This document shows positions 8,760-17,422 of a DNA stretch of 64,000 nucleotides, in pieces. The translations under genes were made by a program, and so were the position numbers. Below the pieces are notes generated by a model, which ran no database searches, was not told the origin of the DNA, and was given only the letters and a program-made list of their open reading frames with translations. This stretch comes from Bacteroidetes bacterium GWF2_40_14 (GTDB lineage Bacteria; Bacteroidota; Bacteroidia; Bacteroidales; UBA932), in the NCBI GenBank assembly GCA_001769195.1, contig MEOK01000004.1:1-64000 (forward strand), given 5' to 3'. Position 1 is the stretch's first letter; each line of letters opens with the position of its first letter.

Positions 8760-9665
8760 CTACTTATCCCTACCCGATGCCTTCTTTAGCTCTGTAAGGA
8801 ATTCGGGATTAGCGGCAGAACCTAACCCTTCTAATTTATGCACATCTGCCCAAGCCTTGTCATATTCTTTAATGTTACAATAATTTTTACCACGACTGTT
8901 ATAGGCCTTTGCAAGGCTAGGATCAATTTCAATAGTTTTGCTGAAATCTGAGATGGCTTGAGAGTAATTACCTTGTTTACTATATATAATCCCGCGGTTG
9001 TAATAGGCTTGTGCGTCCTGAGGATTTATTTCAATGACCATGGTGAAATCGGAAATAGCTTGAAGAAAGTTACCTTGTGTAGCATAAGCAAACCCACGGT
9101 TGTTATAGGCCTTTGCAAGTTTAGGGTTTATTTCAATGGCCTTGCTGAAATCGGAGATGGCTTGGGATAAATTCCTTTGATCGAAAGAGGTATTGCCACT
9201 TTGAAAATAATCTTCCGCTGTCTTAACAGAAACAGGAGATCCACCCTTAGAATAAAGCTTAATATCTATTGAATTACGAAATGTGTAATACGCCGGTAAG
9301 GTTTGAGTTCCAACAGGAATAGGATCGGCGAGGAATATAGTAGATGGTTTGGTTAGAACCTTGTCAACAGGGGGATGATAATCACCAAATAAAACATCTT
9401 TAGGTTCATAACCTTCTAATCTGACTTCAATTCTCCATGGCTCCGTTCCAGTGTAATTAAAGGGTGCTGTAACAACCAACGGACTTTTTCCTATATAATT
9501 CCCTTGTATAGAGATATCGGCACCACTGGGAACTGTATTTATCGTTATTGTTGGTGTAGGGGGTGCTACGGGTGCTACACGTGGGACGACTGCGCAACCA
9601 TTTATTAGTGTGGCAACTAAGCCAATAATCAAGAATGATAATCCAGTAACTTTTAATCTGTTCAT
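8760..9665 (-). CDS. PEGA-domain plus TPR-repeat lipoprotein
   Basis: Lipobox LINGC; PSGADISIQGNYIGKSPLVV (PEGA); three to four 34-aa TPR units (AKAYNNRGFAYATQGNFLQAISDFTMVIEINPQ). Confidence 0.88.
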   Translation of the reverse strand: MNRLKVTGLSFLIIGLVATLINGCAVVPRVAPVAPPTPTITINTVPSGADISIQGNYIGKSPLVVTAPFNYTGTEPWRIEVRLEGYEPKDVLFGDYHPPVDKVLTKPSTIFLADPIPVGTQTLPAYYTFRNSIDIKLYSKGGSPVSVKTAEDYFQSGNTSFDQRNLSQAISDFSKAIEINPKLAKAYNNRGFAYATQGNFLQAISDFTMVIEINPQDAQAYYNRGIIYSKQGNYSQAISDFSKTIEIDPSLAKAYNSRGKNYCNIKEYDKAWADVHKLEGLGSAANPEFLTELKKASGRDK

Positions 9666-9786
9666 ATTGCCTCCTTTTGGGTAAGAATTGATTTCAGAAT
9701 TATTACATATTTTTCTGTAAATTTATGCCCTAAGTTAAAGTAAAAAAATGGATTTATTGAGTTCGATAAGCATTTAAATTAGTGAA

Positions 9787-9973
9787 ATGAGAATACTATT
9801 AACGGGTTCATCTGGATACATAGGAAAAAGACTTCTCCCAGTTTTGGTGGAAAATGGTCATGATGTGCCAGGCTGGGTAATATACCAAAAGATATTGATG
9901 GAGCTTTTTATTTGGTTCATTCCATGTCGGCATCATCTGACTATCAATTGCTGGAACAGAAATTAAACTTTTG
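9787..9973 (+). pseudogene. NAD(P)-binding SDR/YbjT-like fragment with internal deletion
   Basis: MRILLTGSSGYIGKRLLPVLVENGHDV, then a frame change into GNIPKDIDGAFYLVHSMSASSDYQLLEQKLNF*. Confidence 0.75.
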
Positions 9974-9978
9974 AAACA

Positions 9979-10860
9979 ATGGAGAATATTAAAGAAACTA
10001 TATATGATAATTTTAAGTGGATTGACATTATTAAACCACAAAAGGATCAACTTGAGAAAGTAGCAGATGAATATAAACTGGATTACTTTCAAATATTAGA
10101 TAGCATGGAACACGGCCATTTGCCAAAATTTGAAAAACTGCCGGAATACAATTTTGCAATTCTAAGAGCTTATGTAGGTGGAAACAATAATAAACATTCC
10201 ACTGTTAAAGAACTATCCAACAAAATAGCTTTTTTCTATAATGACTCAAAAATAATTACCATACATAGAGCAAACTTTGATTTTCTTGAGAATATCGACC
10301 AGAAGTTCAATAATACATATCAGTTGCTTATATTTATTATAAGCCAAATGTTAGAAACATATATACAACCATCAATTTGGCATAGCGATAAAATAGATGA
10401 TGTTGAGAAAATTATTTTTCTAAAGGATTATACAAAAATTTCGCTGGAAGATCTATATTTTCAGAAATCGCAAACACGCATTAGCAAAAAACTATTAATG
10501 ATTACACAAGATGTTGTAAATAAAATAGTTGTTGGTGATGATTCAAAAACAGCATTGCAGGACGTAAAAGATAAAATTTTAAGCCTGATACTAATATATG
10601 ATGAAGTAGCTGAAGATGCCAATAATTTGATGCATACGTATTTGTCAGTTACTGCTAAAAAGAGTAATGATGTTATGAAATTGCTTACAATTTTTTCTGT
10701 ATTTTTCTTACCCTTAACATTTATAGTTGGTGTTTACGGAATGAATTTTGATTTTATGCCTGAAATCAGATGGAAATACGGCTATTTACTTGTGTGGATA
10801 ATGATGATGATTATTAGTTTAATAATCTATATCTGGTTTAAAAAAAGAAAGATATTTTAA
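9979..10860 (+). CDS. corA: CorA-like magnesium transporter
   Basis: C-terminal PLTFIVGVYGMNFDFMPE..W followed by a second TM helix. Confidence 0.92.
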   Translation: MENIKETIYDNFKWIDIIKPQKDQLEKVADEYKLDYFQILDSMEHGHLPKFEKLPEYNFAILRAYVGGNNNKHSTVKELSNKIAFFYNDSKIITIHRANFDFLENIDQKFNNTYQLLIFIISQMLETYIQPSIWHSDKIDDVEKIIFLKDYTKISLEDLYFQKSQTRISKKLLMITQDVVNKIVVGDDSKTALQDVKDKILSLILIYDEVAEDANNLMHTYLSVTAKKSNDVMKLLTIFSVFFLPLTFIVGVYGMNFDFMPEIRWKYGYLLVWIMMMIISLIIYIWFKKRKIF

Positions 10861-10882
10861 ATTAGCTTTTGAATATACCTCT

Positions 10883-11335
10883 ATGAACACAAAAATTGAA
10901 AAGAAAACAATAATAAAGATTGTCGGAATAAACCTGACTCTTGGCTTATTGCTATTCGGAATCGTCTACATAAACAAGACGTTTTTCAGACCCGCATTTA
11001 ACGAAACTCACTTAGCACAAATTCTGACGGGTAGCTTCCCGACTTTTATAGCTGCTTTCTTGATTAGCTTATGTGTGGTTAATCCTGTACTAATCAGAAG
11101 GCCACGATTAGGACGATTGATTGTTTATTTGGGGTCATTATGCATTATGACGGTGCTTATAATTGACGAATTTGAATCTATGAGTGCTAGTAAGCAATAT
11201 GACATTTATGATATTGTGGGAAGTATTTTAGGTTCTCTTTTTGCTGTGCTGACCTATGAATATTTACATTATAGACAATTTAGGATTGAAAAAAATGATA
11301 TTGGGGAACGAGGTTTTAAAACAACTGTTAATTAA
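10883..11335 (+). CDS. hypothetical membrane protein
   Basis: Complete ORF with several hydrophobic helices. Confidence 0.6.
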   Translation: MNTKIEKKTIIKIVGINLTLGLLLFGIVYINKTFFRPAFNETHLAQILTGSFPTFIAAFLISLCVVNPVLIRRPRLGRLIVYLGSLCIMTVLIIDEFESMSASKQYDIYDIVGSILGSLFAVLTYEYLHYRQFRIEKNDIGERGFKTTVN

Positions 11336-11343
11336 TAGAGACA

Positions 11344-11889
11344 ATGTTTGATATAAGAGAAATTCAGGAACAAGTTATTTATAGCGCTGTTAAAGCAGAG
11401 AGTAACGACGCAAAAGCTCAGGAAATCGTATACAGCAATGAAGAAAGTAATCCGACATGGGTGAAAAACACCATGAAAAGGTTGGAAGACAATTTCGATA
11501 AGTCAACTGTTAAAAAAATCAGGATGAATTGCCAATGTGGTTATGGAATGGACGAAAAATCAGCCTTATTAAATGAGCTTCTTGAGACGTCCTCAAGTTT
11601 GGAAGAATTTGCCAGTCAAGAGAAGGCGCAAGCCGCCGGGTTATCATTTAGTAATGGCGAACTTTATTTGCAATTCCCTTATTGTCCGTGTCCTATGCTT
11701 GCAGAAGTAGATAAACTGGAAACAAATACCTGGTGCCAGTGCACGACGGGTTATAGTAAGGTGATTTTTGAAAAGGCATTTGGTTGCGAAGTTGATGTTG
11801 AATTGCTGAAAAGTGTTAAAATGGGAGATGATATCTGTCTTATGAAGATTATTCCTCTCAGTAGTGTGCGATTTATTAACGACTATTAA
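11344..11889 (+). CDS. cysteine-rich hypothetical protein
   Basis: Conserved-looking Cys clusters CQCGYGMDEK, CPCPML, WCQCTTGYSKVIFEKAFG. Confidence 0.6.
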   Translation: MFDIREIQEQVIYSAVKAESNDAKAQEIVYSNEESNPTWVKNTMKRLEDNFDKSTVKKIRMNCQCGYGMDEKSALLNELLETSSSLEEFASQEKAQAAGLSFSNGELYLQFPYCPCPMLAEVDKLETNTWCQCTTGYSKVIFEKAFGCEVDVELLKSVKMGDDICLMKIIPLSSVRFINDY

Positions 11890-11890
11890 T

Positions 11891-12613
11891 ATGGAGATAA
11901 AAACAAAGATTAAAAAACTTGGCTTAATTGGGTCTTTTGCGATTTATGTTCCTGCTGCAACATTAATGTTTTGCCTGACAAAGTATTTAATTCCCTATTT
12001 GAGTAATGCAACTGGACAAGAAACGATTCTGTTTTGGTTTATTGTTGCTGGGTTGGGGATTTTCCTTCCATTGATTATAACAGGGTTATTTATATTGAAA
12101 TCGGAAGGTTACAGGATTTCTAAAACCACCTGGATTGAGCGTTTAAGATTTAGAAGAATTACAAAAAGAGATATTCTATGGTGCTTTGCAGGATTAATTT
12201 TAGTTGGAGTATTCAGCGGATTAATAATGAAGGGACTGGAATTATTGATTGGTGAATTCGACCATTCTCCAGCCTTTATGTCGTTTGAACCTTTGACAAA
12301 AGGACGATATTGGTTACTATTAGTATGGCTCCCGTATTGGATTTTAAACATACTTGGTGAAGAATTTTTATGGAGAGGCGTAATGCTTCCAAGGCAAGAA
12401 GTTGCATTTGGGAAACACACATGGATAATTCATGGTTTTGGTTGGGGATTATTTCATATTGCTTTTGGATGGCAGTTGCTGATTACATTGATACCTTTGA
12501 TTTTTATTCAATCATACATTGTTCAGAGAACTAAAAATTCTTGGATTGGAGTGATAATGCACGGAGGATTAAATGGGCCAAGTTTTATTGCTATCTGCTT
12601 TGGATTAATTTAG
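11891..12613 (+). CDS. CPBP family intramembrane metalloprotease
   Basis: EEFLWRG, WGLFHIAFGW, MHGGLNG motifs with multiple TM helices. ATG at 11891 preferred over the upstream ORF start. Confidence 0.85.
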   Translation: MEIKTKIKKLGLIGSFAIYVPAATLMFCLTKYLIPYLSNATGQETILFWFIVAGLGIFLPLIITGLFILKSEGYRISKTTWIERLRFRRITKRDILWCFAGLILVGVFSGLIMKGLELLIGEFDHSPAFMSFEPLTKGRYWLLLVWLPYWILNILGEEFLWRGVMLPRQEVAFGKHTWIIHGFGWGLFHIAFGWQLLITLIPLIFIQSYIVQRTKNSWIGVIMHGGLNGPSFIAICFGLI

Positions 12614-12620
12614 TTTGCTA

Positions 12621-12646
12621 TATTCGCATTATATATGCGGCGAATA
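12621..12646. promoter_or_regulatory. nested inverted repeat upstream of fic (candidate operator)
   Basis: TATTCGC-N12-GCGAATA enclosing CGCAT-N5-ATGCG. Confidence 0.45.
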
Positions 12647-12680
12647 ATTCATATATTTACCGCAATGTAAAAATATTCTA

Positions 12681-13700
12681 ATGGTAAAATATATCTATCA
12701 ATCTGAAAACTGGCCTCATTTTACATGGAATGAACAAGAAATTCAAGTGATATTGGGAAAGGTCAGGCATATACAAGGAAAACTTACAGGCCATATGAGT
12801 GCTTTGGGATTTTCTGAACAAGCGGATGCTATGCTTTCAACTTTAACACAAGACGTTCTAAAATCTTCTGAAATTGAAGGCGAAATTCTTAACTATGAAC
12901 AAGTCCGATCTTCAATTGCCAGGAAGCTGGGGATTGAATATGCAGGTATGATATATTCCGACAGAAATGTTGATGGAGTGGTAGAAATGATGCTTGATGC
13001 AACGCAAAATTACAATAATCTCCTGGATGAAGAACGTCTGTTTGGTTGGCATGCAGCATTATTTCCAACGGGTAGAAGTGGATTGCATAATAATAAGGAG
13101 ATGGATGTTTTATTACATTGGTTTAATAATGAAACAAAAATTGATCTTGTACTTAAGTCGGCAATTGTTCATTTTTGGTTTATTATTATCCACCCCTTTG
13201 ATGATGGAAATGGTCGCATAGCCAGGGCACTTTCAGATTTATTACTTGCCCGGTCAGATAATAGTCCCCAACGTTTTTATAGTCTTTCAAGTCAAATTTT
13301 AGTTGAGCGAAAAGTTTATTATGAAATTTTACAAAAGGTCCAATACAGCAATGGAGATATAACAGAGTGGTTGATATGGTTTTTAAATTGTTTGTACAAA
13401 GCGATAGATTCAACGGGAGAGACAATTGAAAAGGTGCTTTATAAAGCCCATTTTTGGGATAGGCACAAGGAAACTGTCTTTAATAGTCGTCAAAGATTGA
13501 TGCTCAATAAACTGTTTGATGGTTTTACAGGAAAACTAAACTCGTCCAAGTGGGCGAAAATAGCAAAATGCTCTTCTGATACTGCTTTAAGAGATATTCA
13601 GGATTTAATAAAAAAGGGAATTCTACAAAAAGAATCAGCTGGTGGAAGAAGTACGAATTATGAATTAATAAAAATACCAGCAGATAATGGAAAAGATTAG
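12681..13700 (+). CDS. Fic family protein (class II, N-terminal inhibitory motif)
   Basis: HPFDDGNGRIARAL active-site motif; SSEIEG matches the [S/T]xxxE[G/N] inhibitory motif. Confidence 0.95.
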   Translation: MVKYIYQSENWPHFTWNEQEIQVILGKVRHIQGKLTGHMSALGFSEQADAMLSTLTQDVLKSSEIEGEILNYEQVRSSIARKLGIEYAGMIYSDRNVDGVVEMMLDATQNYNNLLDEERLFGWHAALFPTGRSGLHNNKEMDVLLHWFNNETKIDLVLKSAIVHFWFIIIHPFDDGNGRIARALSDLLLARSDNSPQRFYSLSSQILVERKVYYEILQKVQYSNGDITEWLIWFLNCLYKAIDSTGETIEKVLYKAHFWDRHKETVFNSRQRLMLNKLFDGFTGKLNSSKWAKIAKCSSDTALRDIQDLIKKGILQKESAGGRSTNYELIKIPADNGKD

Positions 13701-14958
13701 AGAAGTAATAGAGAAAAAGGTTTTTGAAACGCCATTCATAGATACTCATGAGCATTTAATTGATGAATGTGAACGGTTGGATTGCCTGGAACCAATAATT
13801 CCTTGTGATGACTGGGCTTTATTACTTAATCTATACTTTGGCTTTGACCTGATTTCAGCCGGAATATCGAAAGAACAGATTGACAGGTTGTTTTCAAGAC
13901 AGGTAAACCCAATTGATAAATGGGGAATCTTAAAGGAGTACTGGCCATATCTAAAGAACACAGCTTCGGGAATAGTTTTTAAAAATACAATCAAGAGACT
14001 TTATGGCATAGAGGAGATTTCTGAAGATAACATTATAGAATTACAGAGCAGATACGAACAGTCACGAAAAAAGGGATTTTATAAGTGTATCATCCAGGAT
14101 ATTGCAAACATCAAGCATTGTCATGTGCACTCACCTGTTGTTGCTTGTAAAAAAAGTGAATCTCCCAATTTACTGTATCAGGATATTGTTTTAACCGGGT
14201 TTATTCAGGTAGCAGTAAAACCCTATTCAGTTCCTGAAAGCGTTAAGATTAACTCATTAGAAGATTGGCACTCGCTAATTGACTGGTGGTTCTCCGAATA
14301 TTGTCAGATTGCTATGGGAGTGAAAATCGGGAACGCATATTTTAGAAGGTTGGATTTTGAAAGGGTGGAAGCCGACGAAGTTGAAGAAATATTTATGAGA
14401 AAAATCGGGTTGCAAATAATTAGTCCCGATGATGAAAAAAAACTTCAGGACCATTTGTTCTGGTACTGTGTAGACAAGGCTACTGAACATGGATTGCCGG
14501 TAAAAATGCATACTGGCCAATGGGCAATGAATAATGTAATGAACATGCACTGGGTAAAGGACAACCCATCTGATTGTGCTTCGCTGTGCAGGCAGGCTCC
14601 AAATACAAAGTTCGTCTTTTTCCATTTATGTTATCCTCATTATGAGGAGATGCTCTCTTTGGCAAAAAGTTATTCAAACGCTTACATAGATATGTGCTGG
14701 TCATGGTCCATTAATCCTTTGGCAGCTAAGGATTTTTTGAAAAAATTCATCCTAACGGTACCAAACAATAAAATCTTTACATTTGGAGGCGATGACAAGA
14801 TTGTAGAAAATATAATTGGACATGCTCTTATTGCCCGAAAAGGAATCGCCCTAGCCTTGTCTGAATTGGTGAATGAAAACTGGATAACACTTAGTGATGC
14901 GCTGGATTTAGTAGATAACTTAATGTATAGAAACGCAGAAAAACTATTCGGCAAATGA
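13687..14958 (+). CDS. amidohydrolase-superfamily protein
   Basis: FIDTHEHL; VKMHTGQ; KFVFFHLCYP; FTFGGDD (TIM-barrel metal ligands). Overlaps the fic 3' end. Confidence 0.8.
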   Translation: MEKIREVIEKKVFETPFIDTHEHLIDECERLDCLEPIIPCDDWALLLNLYFGFDLISAGISKEQIDRLFSRQVNPIDKWGILKEYWPYLKNTASGIVFKNTIKRLYGIEEISEDNIIELQSRYEQSRKKGFYKCIIQDIANIKHCHVHSPVVACKKSESPNLLYQDIVLTGFIQVAVKPYSVPESVKINSLEDWHSLIDWWFSEYCQIAMGVKIGNAYFRRLDFERVEADEVEEIFMRKIGLQIISPDDEKKLQDHLFWYCVDKATEHGLPVKMHTGQWAMNNVMNMHWVKDNPSDCASLCRQAPNTKFVFFHLCYPHYEEMLSLAKSYSNAYIDMCWSWSINPLAAKDFLKKFILTVPNNKIFTFGGDDKIVENIIGHALIARKGIALALSELVNENWITLSDALDLVDNLMYRNAEKLFGK

Positions 14959-15923
14959 AAGGAGGCAGCATCTCTGAAAAAATCTTTCTCAATATTAATG
15001 GAGTAAGACAGGGTATGTTTATCAGGAGCAAGAATGTAACTAACCCGGTATTGCTTTATCTTCATGGTGGTATGCCAGATTATTTTCTGACTGAAAGGTA
15101 TCCAACTGGTCTTGAAGACATTTTCACTGTGGTATGGTGGGAACAACGAGGGTCGGGCCTGTCTTACAGTTCCAATATCCCACGAGAGTCTATCACGCTG
15201 GATCAAATGATATCCGACACAAAGGAGGTGACGAATTACTTGCGTAAACGATTTGGACAGGAAAAAATTTACCTTATGGGACATTCCGGCGGAACCTTCA
15301 TTGGTATAAATGTGGCAGCACAGTTTCCGGAATTGTACCATGCATACATTGCCGTAGCTCAGATGTCGAATCAGCTTGAATCTGAGCGACTGGCATACGA
15401 ATATATGGTTGAGCAATATAAAGTTACGGGAAACAGGAAGATGCTTAGAAAACTGGAATCCGCGCCAGTCAATCTAAAGGATGGTACACCGGATTCGTAC
15501 CTCTTATTGCGTGATAAAGCAATGCATAGCCTTGGTGTAGGAACTGCACACGATATGAAATCTGTAATCACAGGTATTTTTTTTCAGTCTCTTAAGTGCC
15601 CCGACTATACTTTAATTGAAAAGGTAAAAATGTGGAGCGGCAAAGCTCGGTCCGGTGTCAGTCCACTGTGGGACGAGATGCTCTCCACAGATCTGGCCGT
15701 AGAAGTGACTGAGATAAATATTCCTGTCTATTTTTTCCATGGCATTTATGATTATACCGTTTCGTACAATTTGGCAAGGGACTATTTTAATAAACTTAAG
15801 GCACCCATTAAGGGCTTTTATACATTCGAAAAATCTGCCCACAGTCCCATATTTGAAGAACCGGAAAAATCAGTTCAGATAATAAAGAACGATATTCTCA
15901 ATAGCCAAAGTATCCAGTCATAA
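14955..15923 (+). CDS. alpha/beta hydrolase (proline iminopeptidase-like)
   Basis: LYLHGGMPDYF, WWEQRGSGLSYS, LMGHSGGTFIG nucleophile elbow, SAHSPIFEEP; ATGA overlap upstream. Confidence 0.9.
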   Translation: MKGGSISEKIFLNINGVRQGMFIRSKNVTNPVLLYLHGGMPDYFLTERYPTGLEDIFTVVWWEQRGSGLSYSSNIPRESITLDQMISDTKEVTNYLRKRFGQEKIYLMGHSGGTFIGINVAAQFPELYHAYIAVAQMSNQLESERLAYEYMVEQYKVTGNRKMLRKLESAPVNLKDGTPDSYLLLRDKAMHSLGVGTAHDMKSVITGIFFQSLKCPDYTLIEKVKMWSGKARSGVSPLWDEMLSTDLAVEVTEINIPVYFFHGIYDYTVSYNLARDYFNKLKAPIKGFYTFEKSAHSPIFEEPEKSVQIIKNDILNSQSIQS

Positions 15924-15962
15924 AATTTATTATATTGCTTTCAAATTTCAATGGATAAAGCT

Positions 15963-16289
15963 ATGAAACTTAAGGTACTTATCGGCAATGGCAGAAAGAT
16001 AGGAATATTAGCGTTGCCATTTTAATTATTGGTTTGATCATGAACTCGGAAAGCACTTATCACAACTGGTCCGTACTCGCTGGTGAAACATCCGCTGTAT
16101 ACGGGTGTGGCGTTACTTGTGCTTCCATGGATCGGTATTTTATGTAACACTTGGTTAGGGATACTGATTGGAGACGTTGTCTATATTGGATCGCGCTTAT
16201 ATTCACCGGAAGAGGAAAGAGTTTTGTCTAAGATTTTTGGTGATTTCTGGGATGATTATTGCAAAAAAGTAAAGCTGCCATGGGTATAA
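15963..16289 (+). pseudogene. isoprenylcysteine/phospholipid methyltransferase-like, internally deleted
   Basis: KLKVLIGNGRKIGILALPF, frame shift to LIIGLIMNSE, then a third frame ITTGPYSLVKHPLYTGVALLVLPWIGILCNTWLGILIGDVVYIGSRLYSPEEERVLSKIFGDFWDDYCKKVKLPWV. Confidence 0.8.
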
Positions 16290-16316
16290 ATCAAAAATTA
16301 CGTTATTAAAATTATA

Positions 16317-16901
16317 ATGACAATGGAAAACAAAAAGAAGTTGTCACCAGAGCAGGTTGAAGATATGCTCAGAACTTTAAAAAACCGTTTTGAGAAGAAC
16401 ATGAACCGCCATAAAGGACTTATCTGGACTGAAATACAAGTGAAGCTAGAGGCGAATTCTGAAAAACTGTGGTCGCTGTATGAAATGGAAAGAACCGGAG
16501 GTGAACCGGATGTTGTTGCTCAGGATAAAAAGACTGGCGAGTACACTTTTTACGATTGTTCTGAAGAGAGTCCAAAAGGTCGCAGGAGTCTTTGTTACGA
16601 CAGGGAAGGGCTGGAATCAAGAAAAGAGTTTAAACCTGAAAATTGTGCTGTTGATATGGCTGCTGACATGGGTATTGAACTTTTAACAGAGGAAGAGTAC
16701 AGGGAGTTGCAGAATTTTGGTAAATTTGATACGAAAACATCGAGCTGGATCAAAACTCCGGATGATATTAGAAAACTTGGAGGAGCACTCTTTGCTAATT
16801 ATCACTATGACAACGTCTTTGTGTATTACAACAGTGCTCCCTCGTACTATGCAGCCAGAGGGTTTCGGGGTAAACTTAAGATTTATGATAATTGCGACTG
16901 A
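16317..16901 (+). CDS. DUF4256 family protein
   Basis: GEPDVVAQDKKTGEYTFYDCSEESPKGRRSLCYDREGLESRKEFKPENCAVDMAADMGIELLTEEEYRELQNFGKFDTKTSSWIKTP. Confidence 0.88.
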   Translation: MTMENKKKLSPEQVEDMLRTLKNRFEKNMNRHKGLIWTEIQVKLEANSEKLWSLYEMERTGGEPDVVAQDKKTGEYTFYDCSEESPKGRRSLCYDREGLESRKEFKPENCAVDMAADMGIELLTEEEYRELQNFGKFDTKTSSWIKTPDDIRKLGGALFANYHYDNVFVYYNSAPSYYAARGFRGKLKIYDNCD

Positions 16902-17418
16902 TAATGATGTAGTCTTGCGGGAATTGACCGAAGCGGATATTCCTAAACTTGCAGAATATGCTAATAATGAAAAAGTAAGCATTAATCTGAGAGATGCTTT
17001 CCCTAGTCCGTATACAATTGATGACGCAAAGAGATTCATTGAAATGGTTGACAAACAAGATCCCAAAACGTTATTTGCAATAGAATATAAAGGCAATTAT
17101 GCGGGGAACATCAGTTTGTCATTAGGGAGTGATGTATATAGAAAAAGTGCCGAGATTGGCTATTTTATAGGAGAACCTTTCTGGAATAAAGGGATTGCCA
17201 GTAAGGCCGTCAGATTATTAACAGAATATGGGTTTGAGAAATTCGATATAGTCAGGATCTACACAGGAATTTTCGAATATAATAAGGCATCTCAAAGAGT
17301 TCTGGAGAAATGCGGATTTGTAAAAGAAGCAGTTTTTAAAAAGTCAATTTTTAAAAAAGGAGAGCTGTATGACGAGATTAGATTTGCTTTACTTAAAAAC
17401 GACTATTCAGAAAAATAA
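16885..17418 (+). CDS. GNAT family N-acetyltransferase
   Basis: LRELTEADIPKLAEYANNEKV...IGYFIGEPFWNKGIASKAVRLLTEYGF..VLEKCGFVKEAVFKKSIFKKGELYDEI. ATG at 16885. Confidence 0.92.
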   Translation: MIIATDNDVVLRELTEADIPKLAEYANNEKVSINLRDAFPSPYTIDDAKRFIEMVDKQDPKTLFAIEYKGNYAGNISLSLGSDVYRKSAEIGYFIGEPFWNKGIASKAVRLLTEYGFEKFDIVRIYTGIFEYNKASQRVLEKCGFVKEAVFKKSIFKKGELYDEIRFALLKNDYSEK

Positions 17419-17422
17419 ATAT

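Noticed and set aside
8890-9180. Regular ~102-bp repeats that could suggest a tandem repeat array or CRISPR
   Set aside because: They are the coding repeats of TPR units in the PEGA-TPR lipoprotein. No short identical repeats with unique spacers were seen anywhere in the window.
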